Shown here: one piece after another, positions 41,377-52,345 of the stretch
Layout: each line of letters opens with the position of its first letter
Position numbering within the stretch: position 1 is the stretch's first letter
Translations under genes and position numbers: made by a program
Notes under the pieces: generated by a model
What the model saw: the letters and a program-made list of their open reading frames with translations, nothing else
Told to the model about the DNA's origin: nothing
The model's database searches: none
From: Streptomyces sp. BK239
GTDB lineage: Bacteria > Actinomycetota > Actinomycetes > Streptomycetales > Streptomycetaceae
Reading direction: 5' to 3'
DNA length: 64,000 nucleotides
Assembly: GCF_004217285.1 (NCBI RefSeq)
Contig: NZ_SHKS01000002.1
Location: forward strand, 248,001 to 312,000

Positions 41377-43203
41377 TCAACGGCCCACGGCGTAGCCCTG
41401 CATGCCGCGCGGGTTCGCCGCCGCCGACAGGATCCCCGTCCGCGGGTCGCGGGCGACCGCGCAGAGGCGGCCCTCCGACCATGCGGCGCCGACGGCCACG
41501 TCGTGGCCGCGCCGGCGCAGCTCCTCGACGACCTCCGCGGGCATGCGGGACTCGACGGTGAGGCTGCCGGGGCGCATGCCGCGCGGGTAGAACGAGCCCG
41601 GGAAGGAGTCGTTGTGCCAGTTCGGGGCGTCGATCGCGCCCTGGAGGTCGAGGCCTCCGCGCACGCGCGCGCGGAGGGCGACGGCGAGGAGGAAGTGCAG
41701 CTGCCACTGGTCCTGCTGGTCGCCGCCGGGCGTGCCGAAGGCCAGCGCCGGGACGCCGTCGCGCAGGGCGATGGTGGGGGTGAGGGTGGTGCGGGGACGG
41801 CGGCCCGGTGTGAGGGTGTTCGGCAGGCCCTCGGTCAGCCATGTCATCTGCAGCCGGGTGCCCAGCGGGAAGCCCAGTTCGGGCACGACCGGGTTGGACT
41901 GGAGCCAGCCCCCGCTGGGGGTGGCGGCGACCATGTTGCCCCAGCGGTCGACGACGTCGAGGTGGCAGGTGTCGCCGCGGGTCAGCCCCTTGGCGTCGAC
42001 CTCGGGTTCGCCCGGCACGGGCGAGGTCGGCGTCTTGGCGACGGTCGGCTCGCCCACGCCCATCGGGCTGAAGCCGGGCTCGTCGGACAGGACCACGCGC
42101 GCGTGCTCGCTCAGTCGGGGGACGCGCCCGCCGGGTGCGCCGGGCCGCAGCTCGTACGACGCCTTGTCGGCGACGAGGGCGCGCCGCCCGGCGTTGTAGG
42201 AGTCCGAGAGCAGCTCGGCGAGCGGGACGTCGGCCGCGTCGCCGTACCAGGCCTCGCGGTCGGCCATGGCCAGTTTGCAGCCCTCGACGAGCAGGTGGAC
42301 GTAGTCGGCGGAGCCGTAGGGGGGCAGTTCGGGCGGGAGCAGGGCGAGTTGCTGGAGGAGGGCGGGTCCCTGGCTCCAGGGGCCGGCCTTGCACACGGTC
42401 CAGCCGTTCCAGTCGTACGTCGCCGGCGCCTCGTACGTCGCGGACCAGGCGGCGAGGTCGTCGGCGGTGAGGACGCCGGTGTGGTGGGCGCCGCTGGTGT
42501 CCAGGGTGGGGCGGCGCGCCTGGCGGACCATCGCGTCGGCCACGAACCCGGTGCGCCACACCTGCCGCGCGGCCTCGATCCGGGCCTCCCGGTCGCCGGC
42601 GCCCTCGGTCTCGGCGAGCAGCCGCCGCCAGGTGGCCGCCAGGGCGGGGTTGCGGAACAGCCGGCCGGGTCGGGGCGCTTGTCCGCCGGGGAGGTACACC
42701 TCGGCGGAGGAGGTCCATTCCGTCTCGAACAGCTCGCGTACCGTCTCGACGGTCGCGCCGAGGTTCTCCACGGGCGGGTGGCCGTCCTCGGCGTACCCGA
42801 CGGCGTACTTCAGCACGTCGGCGAGGGACTTGGTGCCGTGGTCGCGCAGCAGGAGCATCCAGGCGTCGAACGCGCCGGGGACGGCGGCGGCGAGCGGTCC
42901 GGTGCCGGGGACGAGGTCGAGGCCGAGCGCCTTGTAGTGCGCGGCCGTCGCCCCGGCGGGCGCGACGCCCTGCCCGCACAGCACCCGCACCTCACCGCCG
43001 GCCGGCGCCAGCAGGACCGGCACTTCGCCGGCGGGCCCGTTGAGGTGCGGCTCGACGACATGCAGCACGAACGCCCCGGCCACGGCGGCGTCGTAGGCGT
43101 TGCCCCCGTCCTCCAGAACGGCCATGGCCGACTGCGAGGCCAGCCAGTGCGTGGACGAGACCATGCCGAAGGTGCCCTGGAGGGTGGGGCGGGTGGTGAA
43201 CAA
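41377..43203 (-). CDS. Gamma-glutamyltransferase family protein, cytoplasmic type
   Basis: A 608-residue Ntn-hydrolase precursor. The N-terminal FGMVSSTHWLASQSAMAVLEDGGNAYDAAVA and the processing-site TRGDTCHLDVVDRWGNMVAATPSGG (Thr becomes the nucleophile after self-cleavage) are family features. It lacks an obvious signal peptide, unlike the second family member in this window, so it probably acts inside the cell on gamma-glutamyl compounds. The frame begins with an unambiguous ATG at 43203 and GGAG upstream. Confidence 0.82.
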   Translation of the reverse strand: MFTTRPTLQGTFGMVSSTHWLASQSAMAVLEDGGNAYDAAVAGAFVLHVVEPHLNGPAGEVPVLLAPAGGEVRVLCGQGVAPAGATAAHYKALGLDLVPGTGPLAAAVPGAFDAWMLLLRDHGTKSLADVLKYAVGYAEDGHPPVENLGATVETVRELFETEWTSSAEVYLPGGQAPRPGRLFRNPALAATWRRLLAETEGAGDREARIEAARQVWRTGFVADAMVRQARRPTLDTSGAHHTGVLTADDLAAWSATYEAPATYDWNGWTVCKAGPWSQGPALLQQLALLPPELPPYGSADYVHLLVEGCKLAMADREAWYGDAADVPLAELLSDSYNAGRRALVADKASYELRPGAPGGRVPRLSEHARVVLSDEPGFSPMGVGEPTVAKTPTSPVPGEPEVDAKGLTRGDTCHLDVVDRWGNMVAATPSGGWLQSNPVVPELGFPLGTRLQMTWLTEGLPNTLTPGRRPRTTLTPTIALRDGVPALAFGTPGGDQQDQWQLHFLLAVALRARVRGGLDLQGAIDAPNWHNDSFPGSFYPRGMRPGSLTVESRMPAEVVEELRRRGHDVAVGAAWSEGRLCAVARDPRTGILSAAANPRGMQGYAVGR

Positions 43204-43399
43204 GGAGGCTCCTCACTGCACGGCGGTCCGTCACGCGATCGTACGGTCCCGGGGGAATCGGAGCGGGGCCGGTGTGAGGGTTGGGTCACTGTGGCCGTGC
43301 GCTGAGCGTTCGCTCTTTCGCCGGGCGGGGAGTCATGTGACACTGGCGTACCCGTCCGTATCGCGGGCCGCGTCCGCCTCGTCCTGACGAAAGAGCGCC

Positions 43400-44068
43400 G
43401 TGCGTTCTCTGCCCTTGCCGCTCGCGCTCACCGCGCGCATCTCCCCCGTGGCCGTGCTCGCCTGCGCGGGCTGGGCGTTGACCTCCGGTCCGCTCACCTC
43501 GGCGCAGAGCACCGACGCCGCCACGACGCAGAAGCCCCCCTCGCCGTCGCAGAGCGCGCCGTCCTCCACGGCGGTGTCGAAGACGTACGCCTCCGCGCCC
43601 GCGCCCTGTGCGGGGGTGGCCGCGAAGACCGTCGCCTCGCTGGTGCCGGGGGCGAAGGCGGCGGGCAAGGAGATCCCCTCCACCGACACCACGCTGCGCC
43701 GCACCTGCTCCTGGAACGCCCTCAAGGGCTACGACTACCGCTGGCTCGACGTCTCGTTCGAGCTGATGGACTCGGACGAGGCGGCGCGGTCCTCGTACAA
43801 GGAGCGGGTCGGGGACAAGAGCGGCGGCGGGGCGGTGCCGGGGCTCGGCGACGAGGGGTATTCGGTGGTCAACCTGGCCACCGAGGACAAGCAGCAGACC
43901 CGTGAGGGCACGGTGTTCGCGCGGGTGGCCAACGCGCTGGTGGTCGTGACGTACAACGGCAGCGACTTCGAGACACAGAAGGCGCCCGGCACGGACGAGA
44001 TCAACAAGGGTGCGATCAAGGCGGCGAAGGAAGCGGTGGCCGCGTTGCGGGCCGGCCCGAAGAGCTGA
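43400..44068 (+). CDS. Small exported protein, DUF3558-like
   Basis: A 222-residue protein with a hydrophobic N-terminus (MRSLPLPLALTARISPVAVLACAG) that could be a signal peptide. The VLAC site fits a lipobox only loosely, so membrane anchoring as a lipoprotein is possible but not certain. After a Ser/Pro/Thr-rich linker, the domain (about 65-222) has two Cys (PAPCAG and RTCSW) typical of DUF3558-like exported domains. Function is unknown. It starts at a GTG, divergent from the gamma-glutamyltransferase gene. Confidence 0.6.
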   Translation: MRSLPLPLALTARISPVAVLACAGWALTSGPLTSAQSTDAATTQKPPSPSQSAPSSTAVSKTYASAPAPCAGVAAKTVASLVPGAKAAGKEIPSTDTTLRRTCSWNALKGYDYRWLDVSFELMDSDEAARSSYKERVGDKSGGGAVPGLGDEGYSVVNLATEDKQQTREGTVFARVANALVVVTYNGSDFETQKAPGTDEINKGAIKAAKEAVAALRAGPKS

Positions 44069-44107
44069 ACTCCTCGGGCCGGCCCGCTCGTTCGCTGTCC
44101 GCACCGG

Positions 44108-45637
<1,530 letters not shown>

Positions 45638-45692
45638 GGGCAGGCCAATCAAACGAGAGGTGGATCCGGAAAGGCCGTGCGGGTCTTTCGGC

Positions 45693-45722
45693 CCCCTCCC
45701 CGCCTTGCGCGGCGGGGAGGGG
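45693..45722 (-). terminator. Hairpin between the F420 oxidoreductase and permease genes
   Basis: CCCCTCCCCGCC (45693-45704) and GGCGGGGAGGGG (45711-45722) make a perfect 12-bp stem with a 6-base loop, in the 170-bp gap between the two genes. It would limit readthrough into the permease. Just right of it, AGCCCGRCTCGGG-like bits recur three times (45745-45800). Confidence 0.7.
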
Positions 45723-45807
45723 AGAACTGGGGTGGGGGGTCGGGAAGCCCGGCCTCGGGATCGGGGAGCCCGACTCCGGGGCCGCCAAGCCCGACTCGGG
45801 CTGCGGG

Positions 45808-46827
45808 TCAGGCGTTGATCGCGGGGATGACCGTGGCGCCGTAGGCGTCGATGACCTTCTCCTGCGCGTCGTGCATGTCGTAGAGGGCGAACTGGTCCAC
45901 GCCCAGCTCGCGCAGTGCCCGGAGCTTCTCGATGTGCCGCTCGGCGGTGCCGATCAGGCAGAACCGGTCGACGATCTCGTCGGGGACGAACTCGGTGTCG
46001 GGGTTGCCGCTGCGGCCGTGGTGGGAGTAGTCGTACCCCTGGCGGGCCTTGATGTAGTCGGTGAGTTCCTCCGGGACCTGGGCGGAGTGCTCGCCGTACT
46101 TGGACACCAGGTCGGCGACGTGGTTGCCGACCATGCCGCCGAACCAGCGGCACTGGTCGCGGGCGTGGGCGAGGGCCTCGGGCGAGTCGTCGTCGGTGAC
46201 GTAGGCCGGGGCGGCGACGCAGATCGTCACCTCGGACGGGTCGCGGCCGGCGGCGACGGCGGCGTCCTTGACGGCTTTCACCATGTACTCGGTGAGGTAG
46301 AGGTCGGCGAGCTGGAGGATGAAGCCGTCGGCCTCCTCGCCGGTCATCTTCAGCGCCTTGGGGCCGTAGGCGGCCATCCAGACGGGGAGTTCGGCGCCTT
46401 CCCCGATCCAGGGGAACCTGACGACGGTCCCCCCGAGGTCGGCCTCCTGGCCCGAGCCGAGAGCCCTGATGACCTTCATCGCGGAGCTGATCCGGGCGAG
46501 GGTGTTGGGGGTGCGTCCGGCGACGCGCATCGCGGAGTCACCCCGGCCGATGCCGCACACCGTGCGGTTGCCGAACATGTCGTTGAGGGTGGCGAAGGTG
46601 GAGGCGGTGACCTCCCAGGTGCGGGTGCCCGGGTTGGTGACCATCGGGCCGACCGTCAACCTGCTGGTGTTTGCGAGGATCTGACTGTAGATCACGAACG
46701 GCTCCTGCCAGAGCACGGCGGAGTCGAAGGTCCAGCCGTGGGTGAAGCCGTTGTTCTCGGCCCGCCGCATCAGGTCGATGACCTTCGAGGCCGGCGGATC
46801 CGTCTGCAGGACGAGTCCGAAGTCCAT
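45808..46827 (-). CDS. LLM-class F420-dependent oxidoreductase (TIGR03842-like)
   Basis: A 339-residue luciferase-like monooxygenase-fold enzyme. MDFGLVLQTDPPASKVIDLMRRAENNGF and the central ELPVWMAAYGPKALKMTGEEADGFILQ are the TIGR03842-type features, and members bind coenzyme F420 rather than FMN. It lies 11 bp after the dihydropyrimidinase gene. In that context it is a candidate for the missing dihydropyrimidine redox step, though the direction and substrate are unproven. GGGAGCG precedes the ATG at 46827. Confidence 0.85.
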   Translation of the reverse strand: MDFGLVLQTDPPASKVIDLMRRAENNGFTHGWTFDSAVLWQEPFVIYSQILANTSRLTVGPMVTNPGTRTWEVTASTFATLNDMFGNRTVCGIGRGDSAMRVAGRTPNTLARISSAMKVIRALGSGQEADLGGTVVRFPWIGEGAELPVWMAAYGPKALKMTGEEADGFILQLADLYLTEYMVKAVKDAAVAAGRDPSEVTICVAAPAYVTDDDSPEALAHARDQCRWFGGMVGNHVADLVSKYGEHSAQVPEELTDYIKARQGYDYSHHGRSGNPDTEFVPDEIVDRFCLIGTAERHIEKLRALRELGVDQFALYDMHDAQEKVIDAYGATVIPAINA

Positions 46828-46838
46828 GGCGCCGCTCC

Positions 46839-48242
46839 CTAGTTGAGGTACTGACAGGTCGAGCGCGGGGTGTAGACGCCGTGACCGGCGCGTCCGGTGA
46901 ACTCCCGCTCGGTGATGACGGGTTCGCCCCGGGATAGGACCGTCTCGACGCGGCCGGTGATCCGCCTGCCCTCGTACGCCGAGTAGTCGACGTTCATGTG
47001 GTGGGTCTCGGCGGAGACGGTCTGCTCGGCGTGCGGGTCGTAGACGACGATGTCGGCGTCCGCGCCCGGGGCGATGGTGCCCTTCTTCGGGTACATGCCG
47101 AACATGCGGGCCGGCGTGGCGCAGGCGATCTCGATCCAGCGGCGGCGGGAGATGCGCCCGTCGACGACGGCCTGGTGGAGCAGGTCCATCCGGTTCTCCA
47201 CGCCCGGCAGGCCGTTGGGGATCTTGGAGAAGTCGCCCCGGCCCAGCTCCTTCTGGCCCACGAAGCAGAAGGGGCAGTGGTCGGTGGAGACCACCTGGAG
47301 GTCGTTGGTGCGCAGGCCCTGCCACAGCTTGGCCTGGTGCTCCCGGGGGCGCAGCGGGGTGGAGCAGACGTACTTGGCGCCCTCGAAGCCGGGTTCGGCG
47401 AGGTTGTCCGTGGACAGGAACAGGTACTGCGGGCAGGTCTCGCCGAAGACGTTCAGGCCCTCGTCGCGCGCCCGCGCCAGTTCGGCGACCGCCTCCATCG
47501 CCGAGACGTGCACGACGTACAGGGGCGCGCCCGCGACCTGGGCGAGCCTGATGGCCCGGTGGGTGGCCTCGGCCTCCAGCAGGGCTTTGCGGACCTCGCC
47601 GTGGTAGCGGGGGTCGGTCTCGCCGCGGGCGAGCGCCTGCTCCACCAGGACGTCGATCGCGATGCCGTTCTCGGCGTGCATCATGATCAGGCCGCCGTTG
47701 TCGGCGGAACGCTGCATGGCGCGCAGGATCTGCCCGTCGTCGCTGTAGAAGACGCCGGGGTACGCCATGAACTGCTTGAAGGAGGTGACGCCCTCCTCCA
47801 CCAGCAGGTCCATCTCCTTGAGTGTCTCCTCGTTCACGTCGGAGACGATCATGTGGAAGCCGTAGTCGATCGCGCAGTTGCCCTCGGCCTTGGCGTGCCA
47901 GGCGTCCAGGCCCTCGCGCAGGGTGTGGCCGACGCTCTGCACGGCGAAGTCGACGATGGTGGTCGTGCCGCCCCAGGCGGCGGCCCGGGTGCCGGTCTCG
48001 AAGGTGTCGGAGGCGAAGGTGCCGCCGAACGGCAGCTCCATGTGGGTGTGGACGTCGACCCCGCCCGGGATGACGTACTTCCCGGTGGCGTCGATGCTCC
48101 GCTCGGCGGTCCAGGCCTCGGCGGCCGGGGTGCCGGAGGCGGCGAGGGCGGCGATCCGGCCGTCCTCGATCAGGACGTCGGCGTGGATCTCGTCGGACGC
48201 GGTGACGACGAGACCGTTCCGGATGACGGTACGGCTGCTCAT
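46839..48242 (-). CDS. hydA: Dihydropyrimidinase (D-hydantoinase)
   Basis: A 467-residue binuclear metal amidohydrolase. The metal ligands His65 and His67 (DVHTHME), carboxylated Lys156 (SFKQFMAYPG), His189 (MHAENG), a further His (VVHVSAMEA) and the catalytic Asp in STDHCPFCF are all present. It opens the ring of dihydrouracil/dihydrothymine to N-carbamoyl-beta-amino acids, and many members also cleave 5-substituted hydantoins. The gene is followed 11 bp later by the F420 oxidoreductase. Confidence 0.93.
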   Translation of the reverse strand: MSSRTVIRNGLVVTASDEIHADVLIEDGRIAALAASGTPAAEAWTAERSIDATGKYVIPGGVDVHTHMELPFGGTFASDTFETGTRAAAWGGTTTIVDFAVQSVGHTLREGLDAWHAKAEGNCAIDYGFHMIVSDVNEETLKEMDLLVEEGVTSFKQFMAYPGVFYSDDGQILRAMQRSADNGGLIMMHAENGIAIDVLVEQALARGETDPRYHGEVRKALLEAEATHRAIRLAQVAGAPLYVVHVSAMEAVAELARARDEGLNVFGETCPQYLFLSTDNLAEPGFEGAKYVCSTPLRPREHQAKLWQGLRTNDLQVVSTDHCPFCFVGQKELGRGDFSKIPNGLPGVENRMDLLHQAVVDGRISRRRWIEIACATPARMFGMYPKKGTIAPGADADIVVYDPHAEQTVSAETHHMNVDYSAYEGRRITGRVETVLSRGEPVITEREFTGRAGHGVYTPRSTCQYLN

Positions 48243-48380
48243 GGGTTGACTCCGCTGGGTTGTGGTCGTGTGCGGGTCGTCGTGGACCGGTGGCGCTCAC
48301 GCGGCGGAAGCCGCATGTCAGGCGGGGCCCCGCGCCCCTGAAGGGCTGTGCCTTTCACGAAGCGCGGGTCACCGCCTTCG

Positions 48381-49223
48381 TCACGGAGCCGTCAGCGGCT
48401 CGTACGCGTCGGGGCGGCGGTCGCGGTAGAACTGCCAGCGGTCGCGCACCTCGCGCAGCTTGGCCATGTCCAGGTCGCGGACGACGAGTTCGGGTTCCTT
48501 GTCGCTCGCCACCTCGCCCACGAACTGGGCCTCGGGGTCGACGAAGTAGGAGGTGCCGTAGAAGTCGTTGTCGCCGAGCTCCTCCACGCCGACCCGGTTG
48601 ATCGCGCCGACGAAGTACTCGTTGGCGACGGCCGCCGCCGGCTGCTCCAACTGCCAGAGGTAGGCGGACAGGCCCCGTGAGGTCGCCGACGGGTTGAAGA
48701 CGATCTCTGCGCCCGCCAGGCCCAGGGCGCGCCAGCCCTCCGGGAAGTGGCGGTCGTAGCAGATGTAGACGCCGATCCTGCCGACGGCGGTGTCGAAGAC
48801 GGGCCAGCCGGCGTTGCCGGGCTTGAAGTAGAACTTCTCCCAGAAGCCCTTGACCTGCGGGATGTGGTGCTTGCGGTACTTGCCGAGGTAGGAGCCGTCG
48901 GCGTCGATCACGGCCGCCGTGTTGTAGAGGACGCCGGGCTGCTCCTCCTCGTACATCGGCAGCACCAGGACGATGCCGTGTTCGCGGGCGAGCTCCTGGA
49001 AGCGGCGCACGATCGGGCCGTCCGGGACGCGTTCGGCGTACTCGTAGAACGCGGGGTCCTGGACCTGGCAGAAGTACGGTCCGTAGAACAGTTCCTGGAA
49101 GCACAAAACCTTCGCGCCCTGGGCGGCCGCGTCGCGCACCGCCTGCTCGTGCACCTGGATCATCGATTCCTTGTCGCCGGTCCACGCGGTCTGGAAGACG
49201 GCGGCACGGATCACTCGGCTCAT
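48381..49223 (-). CDS. Beta-ureidopropionase-type nitrilase, copy 1
   Basis: A 280-residue carbon-nitrogen hydrolase. The catalytic triad is visible as FQELF (Glu), GKYRKHHIP (Lys) and ICYDRHFPE (Cys). It would hydrolyse N-carbamoyl-beta-alanine to beta-alanine, ammonia and CO2 after ring opening by hydA, 138 bp downstream. It is closely related to copy 2 at 52342-53184 with no gap between the two in alignment, about three-quarters identical by eye. The ATG is at 49223. Confidence 0.9.
   Translation of the reverse strand: MSRVIRAAVFQTAWTGDKESMIQVHEQAVRDAAAQGAKVLCFQELFYGPYFCQVQDPAFYEYAERVPDGPIVRRFQELAREHGIVLVLPMYEEEQPGVLYNTAAVIDADGSYLGKYRKHHIPQVKGFWEKFYFKPGNAGWPVFDTAVGRIGVYICYDRHFPEGWRALGLAGAEIVFNPSATSRGLSAYLWQLEQPAAAVANEYFVGAINRVGVEELGDNDFYGTSYFVDPEAQFVGEVASDKEPELVVRDLDMAKLREVRDRWQFYRDRRPDAYEPLTAP
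48730..48927. repeat. Near-identical tract shared by the two nitrilase genes (copy 1)
   Basis: These 198 bases match 52691-52888 with only three differences, at 48776, 48822 and 48832 (paired with 52737, 52783 and 52793). Identity drops sharply at both ends. This is much higher than the rest of the two genes, consistent with recent gene conversion. Confidence 0.8.
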
Positions 49224-49408
49224 CGGGACCTCCGGTCGCTCGGTGTGCTGGGGCGGACGCCGGCTCCGACGTCCGCCCCAGGAGCGTAGGAAGCGCGCAT
49301 CCGGGCTTTGAGTTGCACCGTGTCACGTCTGCGGGTGTGCGGCGTGCCACCGTGTCACGTGTTCCTCGGTCCATGTTTCACAACCGTTTTCCCAGGTCGT
49401 CAGGGGTT

Positions 49409-51019
49409 TCAGGCTTGTTGCGCGTCATGCGCGAGGAGCGCGATGTGCACGGACGCCGCCTGTTCGAAGTCGTCGAGGTCCACACCGAGCCGGCTCTGTA
49501 TCGCCTCCAGCCGGCGGTACAGCGCGGGCCGGGAGACATGGTGGAGCTGGGCGGTGCGGGACTTGTTGCGGCCGGTGGCCAGGTAGGTGCGCAGGACGGC
49601 GAGCAGGTCCTCGCCGGCCGCGCACAGCAGCCCGTCCAGCTCGCGTTCGGCGAAGGACTGCACATGCGGGTCGTCGCGCAACAGGCGTATGAGGCCCCGC
49701 AGATGGACGTCCCTCAGCCGGACGACGGCCGGGAGGTCGAGGGCGGCCGAGGAGCCGGCGACGGCGTCCGCGACGTGCCGGGCCTCGCGCAGGCCCGCGG
49801 GCACGTCGTCCCAGGCGGTCCGCGGGGCGGCCGCGGCGACGACGGTGCGGGGCTCCCCCGTCTCGGTGCGCAGCCGGGCGGCGAAGTGGGCGGCGAGCGC
49901 CTCGGCGTCCTGGTCGCGGGCGAGGCTGAGCAGGACGGCGGTGGCGTCGTCGGCGAGCTCGGCGACCAGGCCGGACAGACCGAGCAGGCGCAACAGCCTT
50001 TCGAGCCGGCCCGCGCCCGCGTCGCGGACGACGAGCGGGACGAAGGTGCGCCGGTTGACCGGCAGTCCGGCCGCGCGGGCGCGGGGCAGCAGTTGGCGGG
50101 CGGGTACGACGCCGGAGACCAGGTCGGTGAGGAGGCCCTGCGCGGACTGCTCCTCCCAGGTGTGGGCGGTGGCGCCGCCGAGCATGCGGTGCAGGACGAG
50201 GGCCTCGGCGGCCCGGTCGGCGAGCAGCCGTCCGCCGGCGGTGTCGCCGCGGTAGCCGCACAGCATGATCTGCCCCCAGCGTTCGCCGCGCCCGCCGAGT
50301 TCGGCGCGGATCCAGCCGTCGCCCTCGGTGCCTCCGGCCTGGCGGGCGATGCGCTCCCAGTCGCGCAGCACGTCGTCGACCGCGGCCCGCTCTCCGGCGG
50401 TGGCGAGGACTCGGTGGGCGAGGTTGGTGACGACGACGGGGCAGCCGGTGTGGTGGGCGATCTCGTCGAGGAGGCTCTGCAGCGGGGCGCCGGCGGTGAT
50501 GAGGCCGGTGAGGGCGGTGCGCACCGCCTCGGACAGGCTCACGGCGGCGAACTTGCTCCGCACGAGCCGGGACTGGACCTCTTCGGTGAGTTCGGCGAAG
50601 GGGAAGGGCCGGTGCAGGACGATCATCGGCAGCCCGCACCGTTCGGCGGCGCGGCGCATCGCGTCCGGGGTGGCCGGGAAGGCCCGTCCGAGGCCGAGGA
50701 CGACGGCGGCGGCCTCGGCGCGGTGCAGGGAGCGGACGTAGTCGGCCTGGGCGTCCTCGTCGCCGGCGAGCAGCACGCCGGTGGTGAGCACCATCTCGCC
50801 GCCGCTGAGCATCACTCCGACGTCGGCCGCCTCGGCGACGTGCACCCAGCGCACGGGGCGGTCGAGCTGGGCGGAGCCGGCCACCACCTCGGGCTCACCT
50901 GCCGACACCCGCTCCAGCGACAACACCTGACGGACCGTGAGCGCCGGCCGCAGGGGCTCGGGGGACTTCGGCGGCTCGAAGGGCTCCATGGGCCCCCGGT
51001 AGTCGAAGACGGTGGTCAT
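49409..51019 (-). CDS. PucR family transcriptional regulator
   Basis: A 536-residue regulator of purine/pyrimidine catabolism type. The N-terminal purine-catabolism-type sensor domain (LTVRQVLSLERVSAGEPEVVAG) is followed by a GGDEF-like core and a C-terminal helix-turn-helix (LHHVSRPALYRRLEAIQSRLGVDLDDFEQ). It lies inside the leftward catabolic cluster between the nitrilase and aminotransferase genes and is the likely local regulator. The ATG at 51019 has GGGAACA a few bases upstream. Ligand unknown. Confidence 0.9.
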   Translation of the reverse strand: MTTVFDYRGPMEPFEPPKSPEPLRPALTVRQVLSLERVSAGEPEVVAGSAQLDRPVRWVHVAEAADVGVMLSGGEMVLTTGVLLAGDEDAQADYVRSLHRAEAAAVVLGLGRAFPATPDAMRRAAERCGLPMIVLHRPFPFAELTEEVQSRLVRSKFAAVSLSEAVRTALTGLITAGAPLQSLLDEIAHHTGCPVVVTNLAHRVLATAGERAAVDDVLRDWERIARQAGGTEGDGWIRAELGGRGERWGQIMLCGYRGDTAGGRLLADRAAEALVLHRMLGGATAHTWEEQSAQGLLTDLVSGVVPARQLLPRARAAGLPVNRRTFVPLVVRDAGAGRLERLLRLLGLSGLVAELADDATAVLLSLARDQDAEALAAHFAARLRTETGEPRTVVAAAAPRTAWDDVPAGLREARHVADAVAGSSAALDLPAVVRLRDVHLRGLIRLLRDDPHVQSFAERELDGLLCAAGEDLLAVLRTYLATGRNKSRTAQLHHVSRPALYRRLEAIQSRLGVDLDDFEQAASVHIALLAHDAQQA

Positions 51020-51058
51020 GACGGTGTTCCCTTGCTCGTCCGCTCACTCACGTCGCCG

Positions 51059-52345
51059 TCACCGGGTGCTCCGGAGCGCGTCGTCGAGGATCGCGGCGCC
51101 CTCCTCGGCCTCGGTGACGGCCAGGGACAGCGGCGGGGCGACGCGCAGGGCGCTGGTGTCGTGTCCGCCGCCCTTGCCGACGAGCAGGCCGCCCGCGCGG
51201 GCCGCCGCCAGCACGGCCGCCGCCCGGTCCGGGTCGGCCCGGTCGGTGCCGGGCCTGGTCAGCTCGACGCCGATCATCAGCCCGCGCCCGCGCACCTCCC
51301 GTACTCCGGGGTCCTGGGCGGTGACCGCCCGCAGCCGTTCGATGAGCAGCCCGCCGACCCGCCGGGCGTTGCCCTGGAGGTCGTGCTCCAGCAGGTAGGA
51401 GAGGTTGGCGAGGCCGGCCGCCATGGTGACCTGGGTGCCGCCGAAGGTGGAGATGCTGTTGGCGTCCAGGCAGTTCATGATCTCGGCGCGGGCGACGACG
51501 CCGCCGATCGACATGCCGTTGCCGATGCCCTTGGCGAAGGTCACGATGTCCGGCGGGCCGTTGCTGCCGTGCGCCTGCCAGCCCCAGAAGTGCTCGCCGG
51601 TGCGGCCCCAGCCCGTCTGCACCTCGTCGGCGATCCACAGGATCCCGTGGGCGTCCAGCACTTCGCGGAACGCCGCGTAGAGCCCGTCCGGAGGCGAGGT
51701 GAAGCCGCCGACTCCCTGGATCGGCTCGGCGATCAGCGCCGCGGGCGCGCGGGTGTGCCCGAGCAGGTCCCGCAAATCCTCGACGCAGGCCGCGATGAAG
51801 TCGGCGTCGCCCAGGTCGGCGTACGGGCCGCGGGTGCGCACACCGCCGTGGACGTACAGCGTCTGGAGCGGGGACAGGGAGGTCGGGGACCAGCCGCGGT
51901 TGCCGGTGATGCCGACCGCGCTGAAGGAGCGGCCGTGGTAGCTGTTGCGCATCGCCAGGACGGTGTTGCTGCGCCGGTACGTCGTCGCCAGCAGCAGGGC
52001 GGTGTCGTTGGCCTCGGTGCCGGAGGTGGTGAAGAAGACGCGGGCGTCCGGGATGCCGCTCAACCGGGCTACCCGCTCGGCCAGTTCGACCATGGGGCGG
52101 TTGAGGTAGAGCGTGGAGGAGTGGATGATCCGTCCCGCCTGCTCGCTCACCGCCTTGGTCACCTCGGGCAGGGCGTGCGCGGTCATCGTCGTGAGGATGC
52201 CGCCGAAGAAGTCGAGGTACCGCCTCCCCTCGGCGTCCCAGACGTGACGGCCCTCGCCGTGCGTGATCTCCAGCGGGTCGTCGTAGTACAGGGCGAGCCA
52301 GTCCGGCATGACCCTGCGGTGGCGGTCGTACAGTTCGCCGCTCAT
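51059..52345 (-). CDS. Class III aminotransferase, probable beta-alanine/omega-amino acid transaminase
   Basis: A 428-residue PLP enzyme of fold type I. The aspartate/metal region is IADEVQTGWGRTG, the PLP-binding lysine is in DIVTFAKGIGNG, and YLDFFGGILTTMTAHALPE is at the N-terminus. Its likely role is moving the amino group of beta-alanine, produced by the adjacent beta-ureidopropionase, to an oxoacid. The ATG at 52345 overlaps the nitrilase stop (ATGA), so the two are cotranslated. An earlier in-frame start lies inside the nitrilase gene and is rejected. Confidence 0.88.
   Translation of the reverse strand: MSGELYDRHRRVMPDWLALYYDDPLEITHGEGRHVWDAEGRRYLDFFGGILTTMTAHALPEVTKAVSEQAGRIIHSSTLYLNRPMVELAERVARLSGIPDARVFFTTSGTEANDTALLLATTYRRSNTVLAMRNSYHGRSFSAVGITGNRGWSPTSLSPLQTLYVHGGVRTRGPYADLGDADFIAACVEDLRDLLGHTRAPAALIAEPIQGVGGFTSPPDGLYAAFREVLDAHGILWIADEVQTGWGRTGEHFWGWQAHGSNGPPDIVTFAKGIGNGMSIGGVVARAEIMNCLDANSISTFGGTQVTMAAGLANLSYLLEHDLQGNARRVGGLLIERLRAVTAQDPGVREVRGRGLMIGVELTRPGTDRADPDRAAAVLAAARAGGLLVGKGGGHDTSALRVAPPLSLAVTEAEEGAAILDDALRSTR

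Noticed and set aside
40373..42979. 868-codon continuous frame on the minus strand
   Set aside because: Its upper two-thirds is out of frame with the gamma-glutamyltransferase gene, and only the last 290 codons look like a real protein, so it is not a fusion.
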